Origin: DASXYG01 sp036502625
GTDB taxonomy: Bacteria > Actinomycetota > Actinomycetes > Streptosporangiales > Streptosporangiaceae
Length of the DNA: 64,000 nucleotides
NCBI GenBank assembly: GCA_036502625.1
Contig: DASXYG010000098.1
Location: 1 to 64,000 of the forward strand
Direction of reading: 5' to 3'
A program made the translations under genes and the position numbers. Positions 21,046 to 29,964 of this stretch are shown here, one piece after another. The notes below the pieces were generated by a model, which saw only the letters and a program-made list of their open reading frames with translations, did not search any database and had not been told where the DNA came from. Numbering within the stretch: position 1 is the stretch's first letter; each line of letters opens with the position of its first letter.

Positions 21046-21995
21046 CCCCACCCGCAGCCCTCTCCCAAGCCTCACTCCCCCCGCGACCCCCCTCCCGCGC
21101 CGCGGCCGGGCGCCGCGCGCGGCGCGGCTCCTCGCGCCCAAAAAGGCCGCGCTCCGCGCGCGCTTTTCCCGCGACCTTCGCCAACCCGGTTCAAGGCTGG
21201 GCCGCGGGGGCTACGCCCTCACAGCACACGTCCCAGAACGCCACCCCACGCCAAGCCCCCGAACCTCCACCAACCAAAGGCGAAGCCCGCGGCCCAACCC
21301 CAAGAACGCCCCACCAAGGTCGCGGGAAATCAGTCGCGCGCAGCGCGGCCTCTCCCGGCAGCCCGCCCCGCGCCCCGCCACGCGCAGCGCAGCCCCCGCA
21401 CGCCCAAAGGCCGCGCTCCGCGCGCGCTCCCCCCGCGCCCCTCGCCAACCCGGTTCAAGGCCGGGCCGCGGAGGCTACGCCTTCACAGCACAACGCCACG
21501 CGGCGAAAACCCCAAGCCCCGCCAACCAAAGGGCGCAGCCCCCGCGGCCCAACCCCAAGAACGCCCCACCAAGATCGCGGAAAAACAGTCGCGCGCAGCG
21601 CGGCCTTTTCCGGCAGCCCCGCCCCCACCCCCCAGGCCCCGTCACGCGCCGCGCTGCGCGTACCGTGCCCCGCGACCCGGCAGCTCAGGGCTGGGCCGAG
21701 GTGCAGGAAGAGCGCCGGGCCCGGCAAGTTCACGGCTCGACCGGGGCGGGGAGGCCGCGCGGCCACGAGGGGCCAAGGGAGCGGGGAACCCCAGCGGCCC
21801 CGAGGGTTCACAGCCGGGCCAGGAGAGGGGGAAGCCCCAGCGGCCCAGCCGGTCCATGGCCGCGCTGAGAGAGGGGAAGATCTGGCGCCCCGGCGAAAGT
21901 CGGGGCTGGGCGGGGACAGGGAGCGCGCAGGGACTAAGAGCGCGCGGCCCAGCGGCGGGTGCCGCTGGGCCGCAGGATGGGAGGAGCGCGGTGGG
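21046..21995. repeat. Gene-free GC-rich tandem repeat array 1
   Basis: No credible gene lies here. Between about 21100 and 21625 there are two tandem copies of a unit of roughly 260-270 bases. Each copy has element A (core GGCCGCGCTCCGCGCG, at 21142 and 21416), element B (CAACCCGGTTCAAGG with a GGGCCGCGG and GGCTACGCC tail, near 21181 and 21446), a shared CCCCAAGAACGCCCCACCAAG stretch, and an inverted copy of A (near 21333 and 21590). From 21700 to 21960 the strand turns purine-rich, with repeated GGGGAAGCCCCAGCGGCCC-like phrases. The same A and B elements recur after gpmA at 62.6-63.8 kb. Confidence 0.8.
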
Positions 21996-23270
21996 TTAGA
22001 CCAGGACGCCGGGGACCGGGTAGCCGGACGTGAAGGTCTCGACCTCGCTGCGGACTCGGGTGAGGGTCTTCTCCAGCATCGCTTCGTCTTCTGATGCGGC
22101 GGCCGTGAGGACCTCGTCGATCCATGCCGCTACCTGGCGCATCTCGGGCTCGCCCATTCCGCGGCTGGTCAATGACGGGGTGCCGATGCGGAGGCCGGAC
22201 GGGTCGAAGGGCTTGCGGGGGTCGTACGGCACGGTGTTGTAGTTCGTCTCTAGGCCGGCTCGGTCGAGGAGTTGGGCGGCGAGCTTGCCGGGGACGCCCT
22301 TGGTGGTCAGGTCGATGAGGATCAGGTGGTTGTCGGTGCCGCCGGACACGAGGTCGAAGCCGCGCGCGGCCAGTTCGTCGGCCAGCGCGACCGCGTTCGC
22401 CACGATCTGGTGGGCGTACGCGGAGAAGTCCGGGCGGGCCGCCTCCGCGAGCGCCACCGCGATGGCGGCCGTCGTGTGGTTGTGCGGGCCGCCCTGGAGG
22501 CCGGGAAAGACCGCCTTGTCGACGGCCTTGGCGTGCTCGGCGTCGCTGAGGATCATCGCGCCGCGCGGGCCGCGCAGTGTCTTGTGGGTGGTCGTGGTGA
22601 TGACGTCGGCGTGGCCCACGGGGGTGGGGTGCGCGCCGCCGGCGACCAGGCCGGCGATGTGCGCGATGTCGGCGACCAGGACGGCGCCCACCTCGCGGGC
22701 GATCTCCGCGAACGCCGGGAAGTCGATCGTGCGCGGGATCGCGGTGCCGCCGCAGAGGATCATCCGCGGCCGCTCGCGCACGGCGACGTCGCGGACCTCG
22801 TCCATGTCGATGCGCCCCGTGTCGCGGCGTACGCCGTAGCGGACCGGACGGAACCACTTCCCGGTGGCGGACACCCCCCACCCGTGCGTCAGGTGGCCGC
22901 CCATCGGCAGCGACATGCCGAGCACGGTGTCGCCCGCCTCGCAGAACGCCAGGTAGGCGGCCAGGTTCGCGGGCGACCCGGAGTACGGCTGGACGTTGGC
23001 GTGCGCGACCCCGAAGAGCGCGCGGGCACGTTCGGCGGCCAGGTTCTCGACCTGGTCGATGACCTGCTGGCCCTCGTAGTAGCGGCGGCCCGGATAGCCC
23101 TCGGAATACTTGTTGGTGAGGACCGTCCCGGTGGCCTCGAGCACGGCGCGGGAGACGTAGTTCTCGGACGCGATCAGCCGGATGACGTCCGTCTGGCGGC
23201 GCTCCTCATCGACGATCAGCGCGGCGATCTCGGGATCGACGGTGGCCAGGGACGGCTGGGGATGGGTCAT
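21996..23270 (-). CDS. glyA: Serine hydroxymethyltransferase
   Basis: A 424-residue PLP enzyme interconverting serine and glycine with tetrahydrofolate, feeding one-carbon units to purine and thymidylate synthesis. The PLP lysine is Lys230 in TTTTHKTLRGPRG. The N-terminal RLIASENYVS and the YSEGYPGRRYYEG substrate loop are intact. The ATG at 23270 follows GAGG by six bases. A ZTP riboswitch lies in its leader, matching its role in folate and purine balance. Confidence 0.97.
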   Translation of the reverse strand: MTHPQPSLATVDPEIAALIVDEERRQTDVIRLIASENYVSRAVLEATGTVLTNKYSEGYPGRRYYEGQQVIDQVENLAAERARALFGVAHANVQPYSGSPANLAAYLAFCEAGDTVLGMSLPMGGHLTHGWGVSATGKWFRPVRYGVRRDTGRIDMDEVRDVAVRERPRMILCGGTAIPRTIDFPAFAEIAREVGAVLVADIAHIAGLVAGGAHPTPVGHADVITTTTHKTLRGPRGAMILSDAEHAKAVDKAVFPGLQGGPHNHTTAAIAVALAEAARPDFSAYAHQIVANAVALADELAARGFDLVSGGTDNHLILIDLTTKGVPGKLAAQLLDRAGLETNYNTVPYDPRKPFDPSGLRIGTPSLTSRGMGEPEMRQVAAWIDEVLTAAASEDEAMLEKTLTRVRSEVETFTSGYPVPGVLV

Positions 23271-23279
23271 GCGATGCCT

Positions 23280-23299
23280 CACGACAGGTCGGGGTCGTG
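23280..23299 (-). promoter_or_regulatory. Hairpin next to glyA ribosome site
   Basis: CACGAC and GTCGTG form a perfect 6-bp stem with an 8-base loop directly after the aptamer and touching the GAGG ribosome site (23277-23280). It is a candidate expression platform acting on translation. Confidence 0.45.
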
Positions 23300-23405
23300 C
23301 CGTGACACCCAGGCGCGCGGTGCCGTCGGCGTTCAGCTCCCTCGTGGTCGATTCCACCAAAGCGGTATCGGGAGGCCCGATCCCTGCGCCAGTCGCGGAC
23401 ACCAT
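23300..23405 (-). ncRNA. ZTP riboswitch (pfl motif)
   Basis: Read on the minus strand, the leader holds GCGACTGGCG, a variable hairpin (TCGGGCCTCCCGA), GTGGAATCGACCAC, then GAGGGAGC and CGCCTGGGT. These are the conserved blocks of the pfl/ZTP aptamer in their normal order and spacing. The RNA senses ZTP/ZMP, which accumulates when 10-formyl-tetrahydrofolate is short, and turns on one-carbon genes. Its position before glyA is a known association. Confidence 0.87.
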
Positions 23406-23457
23406 CGTAGCCATAAGGCGTAGGCTCCTCGCGAAGGACGTATCGAGGGAGCCGGTC

Positions 23458-23631
23458 GTGCACAACTATGACGGGTTTGTCGTCCTCGCGCTGCTGGCGA
23501 TTCTGGTCGCGTGGGGGATCGGGAAAATCCGTAAGCGCGTGAACATGCGGACCGACCGAAAGATCTACACGGGCATCATCGTGGTCTTCGCGATCGTCGC
23601 CCTCGCCCTCTGGGCCACCCACCGCGGCTGA
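23458..23631 (+). CDS. Small two-pass membrane protein
   Basis: A 57-residue protein starting at GTG 23458, with GAGGGA seven bases upstream. Two hydrophobic helices (about 7-20 and 37-52) are joined by a very basic loop (KIRKRVNMRTDRK). No family is recognised. It is divergent from glyA, so the roughly 50 bases between it and the riboswitch must hold both promoters. It is convergent with the hydrolase gene, ending five bases before it. Confidence 0.75.
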   Translation: MHNYDGFVVLALLAILVAWGIGKIRKRVNMRTDRKIYTGIIVVFAIVALALWATHRG

Positions 23632-23636
23632 GCCCC

Positions 23637-24416
23637 TCAGAGCTTCGCAGCCTCCAAGATCACCTTCGCCACCATCGCGGGATCGTCGCCCATCGGCACG
23701 TGTCCGCAGCCCGGCAGCCACACCCCGCGCACCCCCGGCACCGCACGGTTGGCGCGCGCCGCCTGCCACGGCAGCAGCAGCCGGTCACGGGTCCCCCACG
23801 CGATCGTCACCGGCACCGAGATCGTCGCGTGGTAGCGCACTCGCAGGCCGTTGCTCAGCGTCCGCGCGAACCCGGGCGCGTTGGCCAGCGCGGCCGCCCC
23901 CACCATCAGCTCGTCCGGGTCGTACGATCCGGGACGCCCGTAGATCAGCCCGGTCATCACGGCACGCCCGGCCCGCGTGGCGAGCACCCGTACGGCGAGG
24001 CCCGGCGGCGACGACCGGGCGACCGCCCGCAGGAAGCGCAGCCCGGCGGTCGCGTACGCGATCTCCGGCCCGTTCCAGAACCCGGCCGGGGACAGCGCGG
24101 TGACCGTACGGGCGCTGCCGCGGCGCCCGAGCTCGAGCGCGATCATGCCGCCCAGGGAGTTGCCCGCGACGTGCGGCCGTTCGACGCCGAGGTCCGCGCA
24201 GAGCCCCTCGACGGCGGCGACGAAGTCGTCCAGGTCGTACGCCGAGCCGGGCGGCAGCGGCGGCGACGCGCCGAACCCGGGGAGGTCGACGGCGATCACG
24301 TCGTGCTCGGCGGCCAGGAGGTCGAGCACCGGCGCCCAGGTCTGCCAGCGGTCGCCGATGCCGTGCAGCAGGAGCAGCGGCTCCCCCGAACCGCGCCTGT
24401 CGTAGACCAGATCCAT
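23637..24416 (-). CDS. Alpha/beta hydrolase
   Basis: A 259-residue alpha/beta-fold hydrolase. The nucleophile elbow is GNSLGG with Ser87, the acid is Asp211 (WGTRDRLLLP), and the base is His239 (GCGHVPMGD). The oxyanion motif LLLHGIGD is near residue 15. It has no signal peptide, so it is cytosolic. The substrate is unknown. The ATG at 24416 fits the fold start. It ends opposite the small membrane protein and follows the PAS-GAF-PP2C sensor gene on the same strand, 77 bases downstream. Confidence 0.9.
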   Translation of the reverse strand: MDLVYDRRGSGEPLLLLHGIGDRWQTWAPVLDLLAAEHDVIAVDLPGFGASPPLPPGSAYDLDDFVAAVEGLCADLGVERPHVAGNSLGGMIALELGRRGSARTVTALSPAGFWNGPEIAYATAGLRFLRAVARSSPPGLAVRVLATRAGRAVMTGLIYGRPGSYDPDELMVGAAALANAPGFARTLSNGLRVRYHATISVPVTIAWGTRDRLLLPWQAARANRAVPGVRGVWLPGCGHVPMGDDPAMVAKVILEAAKL

Positions 24417-24493
24417 GCCCGGCACTGTAACCAAGCACTTGCACCAACGCCATGGATCGTCCGAATTAGGGCGTGAGCATGCACGTGCAGGAG

Positions 24494-26734
24494 CTACTGA
24501 ATGGGGATCTCGAACCACACGGCCTTGCCGTCCTTCGTCGGACGGGAGCCCCAGCGGTTGGTGAGCTGGTCGACGAGGTAGAGGCCGCGGCCGCCCTCGT
24601 CGTTCTCGCCGGCGTTGCGCAGCCGCGGCAGCCGCAGGTCGGAGTCGAACACCTCGACCCAGATGGACGTCGCGCCGCGCCGGAGCCGCAGCCGGAACCG
24701 CTTCTCCTCGTCGCGCTCGGGTTCTTCGAGGCCGGTCAGCTCGGGCAGCGACCAGGGGTCCTCGTCGTACAGCGCGGGGCCCTGGACGCCTTCGAGCACC
24801 ATCTCGCGGCGCGGGGTGCGGGCGATGGAGGCATGCAGGACGACGTTCGTGACGACCTCGGAGACCAGCAGGCACGCGAGATCGGCCTGGTCGTCGCCGA
24901 TCTTCCAGCGCTCGAGCGTCTCCGCGGCCATGCGCCGCGCCTCCGACACCATGATCGGCTGGGCGGGGAAGGTGCGCTCGTCGACCGCGAGGTCCTGCTC
25001 CTCGGCGCGGATCACCAGGATGGCCACGTCGTCGTCGATGTCGCCGGGTACGGCGTCGGCGGCGGCGGTCGCGATGCCCTCGACGTCGAGATGGGCCGAC
25101 TCCGCGACCCGCGCGCGCAGCATGCGCACGGCGACGTCCTCGTCCCAGTATTCGCCATCGGCGTCGTCGCGGGGGCGGCGCTCCACGAGGCCGTCGGTGT
25201 AGAGGATCAGCGTCGCGCCCGGCGGGAGCGTACGGGTCTCCTCGGTGAACATGACGTCGCCGCCGACGCCCTTGTCGCGCACGCCGAGCGGCACACCGGG
25301 CTCGGACATCTCCAGCCGCCCGACCTCGCCGTTGATGACGAGCAGCGGGGCGTCGTGGCCGGCGTTGGCGAAGGACAACTGGCGCGACCAGGCGTCGTAC
25401 ACCATGTACGTACAGGTGACGATGGGTGAGCGGCCGACGCCCACCCCGTGGGCGTCCGGCTCGGGCGGGGCCAGGATGCGGACCCATTCGTCGAGCTTGC
25501 GGAGGATGTCCGACGGCGACTTGTCGTCCTGGGCGAAGGCGCGCAGCGCGGCACGGAGCTGGCCCATCATGGCGGCGGCCCGCGCGCCGCGGCCCTCGAC
25601 GTCGCCGATGACGATGCCGACGCGGCCGGCCGACAGCGGGATCACGTCGTACCAGTCGCCGCCGACCTGGGTCTGGATGCCCTGGCCGTGGGTCTCCAGC
25701 GGCTTCGCGGCGAAGTAGCGCCAGGCGATGTTCAGGCCGTCGAGCTGCGGGATCTCACGCGGCAGCAGCGCCGTCTGGAACGCCAGGGCGGTGCGGCGCT
25801 CGGCCTCGAACAGCATCGCGTTGTCGATCGCGATGGCCACGCGGGAGGCGATCGCGCCGACGAAATCGCGGTCGAAGGTGTCGTAATGCGGGTCTTCGTG
25901 CAGGCTGAGGCCGGACAGCGCCAAGCACATCACACCGAGCAGCTCGCCGCGCGCGCACAACGGCGCGGCGATGACGGAGGTCAGCGCGGTTTCGCGGCAG
26001 ATCTCGGCGCTGGCGACGCTCGGCGCGGGGAAGTCGGCGGACTGGAAGTCCTCGACGACGACCGTCTCCTGGCGGCGCATCGCCTTCTCCGCGAAGTGGC
26101 CCTCGGGGTAGACGATCGGCTCGCCGATCGCCGCCCACGTGCCCTTGGGCGGCTCCCAGCCGCCGGCGTGGGTCGACACGCGGCGGACGAGCTTGTCGTT
26201 CTCGAAGAGGTCGATCAGGCAGTGGTCGGCGAACTGCGGCACCAGGGTGTGCGTCACCTGGGACAGCGTCGCCTCGAGCTCGAGGGACCCGGCGAGGCGG
26301 TCGCCGATGCGCTCGAGCAGGCCGAAACGGTCGTGCTCGCGCTGCGTGCCGCGCTTCATGGCGGGCCGGGAGAAGATCACGACGCCGCTGATGCCGCCGG
26401 ACGGGTGGCGCAGCGGCACCGCCTGCGCCCGTACGTACGCCTTGGAGCCGTCCGGGCGGGCCGTGGCGAACGTGCCCTCCCACGGGTGGCCGCGCAGCAC
26501 ACGGCGGGCCAGCTCGGCGGCCTGCTCGCGGTCTTCGTCCTCGATGCCGAGGGAGAGGACCGACTTGCCGACGTACGCGGTGCCGGTCAGGCCGAACAGG
26601 CCCTCGGCGTAGGCGTTGGCGTAGAGGACGTTGCCCAGGCGGTCGGCCACGAGCACCGCCGACTCGACGTTGGCGAGGACCGCCTGCGCCGACAGTTCGG
26701 CAGGTTCGTACGACGCCTCACCCCAGCGTTTCAT
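24494..26734 (-). CDS. PAS-GAF-PP2C phosphatase with HATPase domain
   Basis: A 746-residue stress-signalling protein. The order is PAS (about 20-125), GAF (about 155-320), a SpoIIE/RsbU-type PP2C phosphatase (about 345-555) and a C-terminal anti-sigma-factor-like HATPase (about 585-745). The PP2C part contains VGGDWYDVIPL, GDVEGRGARAAAMMGQLR and TDGLVERR with its metal aspartates. The HATPase part contains LLVSEVVTNVVLHA and GGRGLYLVDQL. Such proteins dephosphorylate anti-anti-sigma factors and bind them through the kinase-like domain, in partner switching. No STAS gene lies nearby. The ATG at 26734 has GGAGG eight bases upstream. Confidence 0.93.
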   Translation of the reverse strand: MKRWGEASYEPAELSAQAVLANVESAVLVADRLGNVLYANAYAEGLFGLTGTAYVGKSVLSLGIEDEDREQAAELARRVLRGHPWEGTFATARPDGSKAYVRAQAVPLRHPSGGISGVVIFSRPAMKRGTQREHDRFGLLERIGDRLAGSLELEATLSQVTHTLVPQFADHCLIDLFENDKLVRRVSTHAGGWEPPKGTWAAIGEPIVYPEGHFAEKAMRRQETVVVEDFQSADFPAPSVASAEICRETALTSVIAAPLCARGELLGVMCLALSGLSLHEDPHYDTFDRDFVGAIASRVAIAIDNAMLFEAERRTALAFQTALLPREIPQLDGLNIAWRYFAAKPLETHGQGIQTQVGGDWYDVIPLSAGRVGIVIGDVEGRGARAAAMMGQLRAALRAFAQDDKSPSDILRKLDEWVRILAPPEPDAHGVGVGRSPIVTCTYMVYDAWSRQLSFANAGHDAPLLVINGEVGRLEMSEPGVPLGVRDKGVGGDVMFTEETRTLPPGATLILYTDGLVERRPRDDADGEYWDEDVAVRMLRARVAESAHLDVEGIATAAADAVPGDIDDDVAILVIRAEEQDLAVDERTFPAQPIMVSEARRMAAETLERWKIGDDQADLACLLVSEVVTNVVLHASIARTPRREMVLEGVQGPALYDEDPWSLPELTGLEEPERDEEKRFRLRLRRGATSIWVEVFDSDLRLPRLRNAGENDEGGRGLYLVDQLTNRWGSRPTKDGKAVWFEIPIQ

Positions 26735-26944
26735 GCGGCCGCCTCCCCGGCGTCCGCATACGCGAGGCCGATGCGCCGCGCACCGCCCACGACCCCTCCT
26801 GCTAACGAGGTTGCCGAACTCACCGCCGGCCGCGCCAGGGGGACGCGGTCGCCATGGTCGCCGGGGAGTGGCCGCATGCATTCGTCAGGCGCGCGCGGTC
26901 CACCACGGCGTCCAACGACAGTGTGCCGCACCTCGCCCGAAAAC

Positions 26945-27652
26945 TCAGCGCTTAGCAACGAAAACGTGCGCGGCCACCTCATCAGGTAGCTCGGCGGTGC
27001 CGCTGCCCTCGGCGGACTGCCGCGTGATTCGGACGCAGTCATCGCCTGTCGCGAGCGTGACCGCGCGGCCCGGGCGGATGCCCGCCGACATGAGCTTCAG
27101 CATCAGCTCAGGCTCGTTCTGGACGTGTTCACCGATGCGGCGGACGACGACGTCGGTGCCGGTTCCGGCGATGTCGCTCATCACGGCCATCGGCTCGCGG
27201 TCGCCGGCCTCCATTGGGGGGACCGGGACGCCGAGCTCGTCGAGGCCGGGAATGGGGTTGCCGTACGGGCTGACGGTGGGGTTGTCGAGCAGCATGACGA
27301 GCCGCCGCTCCACCTCCTCGGACATGACGTGCTCCCACCGGCACGCCTCGACGTGGACCTCTTCCCAGGGCAGCCCGATGACGTTGACCAGCAGGCATTC
27401 GGCGAGGCGGTGCTTGCGCATGACGCGGACGGCCAACTGGCGGCCCGTCTCGGTCATGGCGAGGTGGCGGTCACCCTCTACGCGGACCAGCCCGTCACGC
27501 TCCATGCGCGCCACGGTCTGGCTCACGGTGGGCCCGCTCTGCTGCAGCCGCTCGGCAATGCGCGCGCGCAGCGGGACGATGCCCTCCTCTTCGAGCTCGA
27601 AGATCGTACGGAGGTACATCTCGGTGGTGTCGATAAGGCCATGTGCGGTCAA
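26945..27652 (-). CDS. ideR: Iron-dependent repressor (DtxR/IdeR)
   Basis: A 235-residue DtxR-family regulator close to IdeR. Metal ligands known from DtxR are all present at a +2 offset: His81, Glu85 and His100 (ancillary site), and Met12, Cys104, Glu107 and His108 (primary site). The helix-turn-helix RIAERLQQSGPTVSQTVARM is nearly identical to IdeR. The C-terminal SH3-like domain is more divergent. I place the start at TTG 27652, five bases after GGGAGGG. With Fe(II) it should repress siderophore and uptake genes. A Fur/Zur-type box lies upstream. Confidence 0.95.
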   Translation of the reverse strand: MTAHGLIDTTEMYLRTIFELEEEGIVPLRARIAERLQQSGPTVSQTVARMERDGLVRVEGDRHLAMTETGRQLAVRVMRKHRLAECLLVNVIGLPWEEVHVEACRWEHVMSEEVERRLVMLLDNPTVSPYGNPIPGLDELGVPVPPMEAGDREPMAVMSDIAGTGTDVVVRRIGEHVQNEPELMLKLMSAGIRPGRAVTLATGDDCVRITRQSAEGSGTAELPDEVAAHVFVAKR

Positions 27653-27698
27653 GGCGCCCTCCCGTCCACCTCGATGCTACTTGCGTGGAGGCGCTATA

Positions 27699-27713
27699 TG
27701 AGAATCATTATCG
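27699..27713. promoter_or_regulatory. Fur/Zur-type box upstream of ideR
   Basis: TGAGAATCATTATCG fits the 7-1-7 palindrome TGATAATNATTATCA with two mismatches, and the actinobacterial Zur form TGAAAATNATTTTCA with three. It lies 47 bases before the ideR start. It is unlike the IdeR consensus (TTAGGTTAGGCTAACCTAA), so a Fur-superfamily protein is the likelier binder. Confidence 0.5.
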
Positions 27714-28674
27714 CCGAAACCCCGACCCCCCGAACCCGAACCGGAAGTTCCCGCCTCGCAGCCAACACCAAAAGCCACTGCTGACGTGAACAACCAACCA
27801 CCCCCGAACGTTCCCACCCGCCCCCAACCCCCACCCCGTATCCCAACCGAGACCAACCTCCTCCACCGGCCCCCTTCACGGGTGGCCCCCCGAGTCCCCG
27901 CGCTCCCGAGGCCGGGACCCACCTCCGAGGCCGGGAACGCGTACAGCGCGGCAGACGCGCGCGGCTCCTCCCCGAACACACCTGACGCCCGGACCACCTG
28001 GCGTCCCGGGCACGCACGCAGAGACCCGGGCGGAGGACCCCCCGCCCCTCCAACAGCCACAGACACCTGCGCACGAGGCGCGCACGTCCCTCAGCCACTC
28101 CCGCATCTGCGGACCGGGGTTCACGGGGCACCGGACGTGGCGCGGAGAGCACGGCGCAGGCACGGGTGCAGCGCGAGGCGCACAGGCGTCACGCGAGCAC
28201 GGTGCCGGGGGCAGCGCGGAGCACGGGCGGCGCGGAACGTGGCCGGGGCAGGTCAGGGGGCCACGCACGGGAACGGGCATCGCGCGACTGAGCGGGGCGG
28301 CGTCCCGGGAGGGGGCTGGAACGTCCCGGATGGCGGGGTGGGCGTTCGCGCGGTGGAGGGCGCAGGACGCCCCCGCCCCGGGCGGTGTGGCATCGCGGGG
28401 CGAGGCGAGGCGGGGCGGGGCGTGCGGGGACCGGGGCGTACGGGGCGGGGCGCGTGCGGGATGGCGGGCGTACGGGATGCGGGGGGCGCGGGCGTCCGGG
28501 ATCGGGGTCCGCGCAGGGCGCGGGCGTACGGCGTCGCAGGGTGCGGCGGGGCGGGGACGGGGGCCGGATTGGGGGCGCGCGGGGCTGCACGGGGTCGCGG
28601 GCGTAGCGGGGCACGGGGCCGGGCTTGTGGGGCACGCGGGGGGTGTGGGACGGGCGAGGGGGGCGCTGGGGTGG
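27714..28674. other. Gene-free, strand-asymmetric block
   Basis: About 960 bases hold no convincing gene. The left half (to about 28130) is C- and A-rich on the plus strand, with few G runs (CCCCGACCCCCCGAAC and similar). The right half is strongly G-rich with many GGGG runs and GGGGCGGGGCG phrases. Frames that stay open encode only low-complexity Gly/Arg/Ala or Pro. Runs on one strand could form G-quadruplexes. It lies between ideR (reading away) and the end of the MFS gene. Confidence 0.65.
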
Positions 28675-29964
28675 TTAGCCGGGGTTGGAGGTGGGGTTTG
28701 GGGTTTCTGTGGGGGAGGTGGGACGGGGGGATCTGGGGGTGTAGCGGTAGTGGCGGAGGGCGGGGACTGCGGCTAGGGCTGCTAGGACCGCTATCGCGCA
28801 GGCTATTCCGCCGCCTACCCAGGCTGCGGTCAGGCCCGTTACCGAGGCCATGGCGCCCGCCCTGAGGTCGGCTAGGCGGGGGCCGCCGGCTACCACCACC
28901 GTGAAGACGCCCTGCATGCGGCCGCGCATCTCATCGGGGGCGTAGGTCTGGAGGATGGTTTGGCGGTAGACGGCCGAGATCAGGTCGGCGCCACCGCCTA
29001 CCGCGAGCAGGAGGACCGTCAGCCACAGGTGGTGGCTGAGGCCGGCGGCGGCTACCGCGATTCCCCAGCAGAAGATGGCGATGACCAAGGCGATGCCCTG
29101 GCGCGCCACGCGGCCGATCCAGCCGGAGGCCAGGCCCGCCACCAGGGAGCCCAGGGCGATCGAGGAGTACAGCCAGCCGGTGGCGTCGACCCCACCGAAG
29201 CGTTCGGCGGCGATCTGCGGGAACAGCGCCTTCGGCATGGCGAAGACCATCGCGATGATGTCGACGACGAACGACATCACGAGCACCGGCCGTACGCCGA
29301 TGAACTTCAGGCCGTCCAGCAGGGACCGCAGCCCGGGGCGGGTGATGTGCTCGCCGAGCGGGGGTAGCCGCGGCAGCCGGATCGCGGCGTACAGGCCCGC
29401 GGTGAACAGCGCGGCGTCGATGGCGTACGCGCCCGCGTAGCCGAGGTGGCCGAGTACGGCGCCGGCGATCAGCGGCCCGGCCACCGTGCCGAAGCTGCTG
29501 ACCATGAAGTTGAGCGTGTTGGCCGACGGCACGAGGGTCTCGGGCACCAGGCGGGGCACGATCGCGCTGCGCGTGGGCGAGGAGATGGCGAACCCGATCG
29601 ACTGCACCACGATGAGCCCGAAGATCACCGTGATGCTGTCGAGCCGCAGTAGCGACTGCACGAGCAGCCCGAACGTGGCCGCCCAGGTGAGCACGGACGA
29701 GATCAGCAGGAGCCTGCGGCGGTCGACCGCGTCGGCCACGGTGCCGCCCCACAGCCCGAAGATGATCAGCGGTACGAGGCTGGCCAGCCCGAGCAGCCCG
29801 ACCCACAGCGACGACCTGGTGATCGTGTACACCTCGACCGGCACGGCGACCGAGGTGAGCTGGAACCCGACGAACGACACGCCCTGGCCGAGGCAGAGGC
29901 GGCGGAAGTCGGGATGGGACAGCGGACGGGTGTCGACGACCGTACGGCGCAGCAGCCCGCTCAC
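28675..29964 (-). CDS. MFS transporter (12-segment exporter)
   Basis: A 429-residue MFS protein of the EntS/MFS_3-like class, with about 12 hydrophobic segments. The loop 2-3 motif reads GLWGGTVADAVDRRR, and the second half shows GWIGRVARQG and RGRMQGVF. The GTG at 29964 overlaps the pdxH stop by 4 bases (GTGA), so the two are co-transcribed. The substrate is unknown. The link to pdxH could mean export of a B6-related compound, but this is only context. The C-terminal tail is Pro/Thr-rich. Confidence 0.9.
   Translation of the reverse strand: MSGLLRRTVVDTRPLSHPDFRRLCLGQGVSFVGFQLTSVAVPVEVYTITRSSLWVGLLGLASLVPLIIFGLWGGTVADAVDRRRLLLISSVLTWAATFGLLVQSLLRLDSITVIFGLIVVQSIGFAISSPTRSAIVPRLVPETLVPSANTLNFMVSSFGTVAGPLIAGAVLGHLGYAGAYAIDAALFTAGLYAAIRLPRLPPLGEHITRPGLRSLLDGLKFIGVRPVLVMSFVVDIIAMVFAMPKALFPQIAAERFGGVDATGWLYSSIALGSLVAGLASGWIGRVARQGIALVIAIFCWGIAVAAAGLSHHLWLTVLLLAVGGGADLISAVYRQTILQTYAPDEMRGRMQGVFTVVVAGGPRLADLRAGAMASVTGLTAAWVGGGIACAIAVLAALAAVPALRHYRYTPRSPRPTSPTETPNPTSNPG

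Noticed and set aside
27786..28865. Open frame of about 360 codons in the asymmetric block
   Set aside because: The product is Pro-rich then Gly/Arg-rich without any domain, and it overlaps the real MFS gene.
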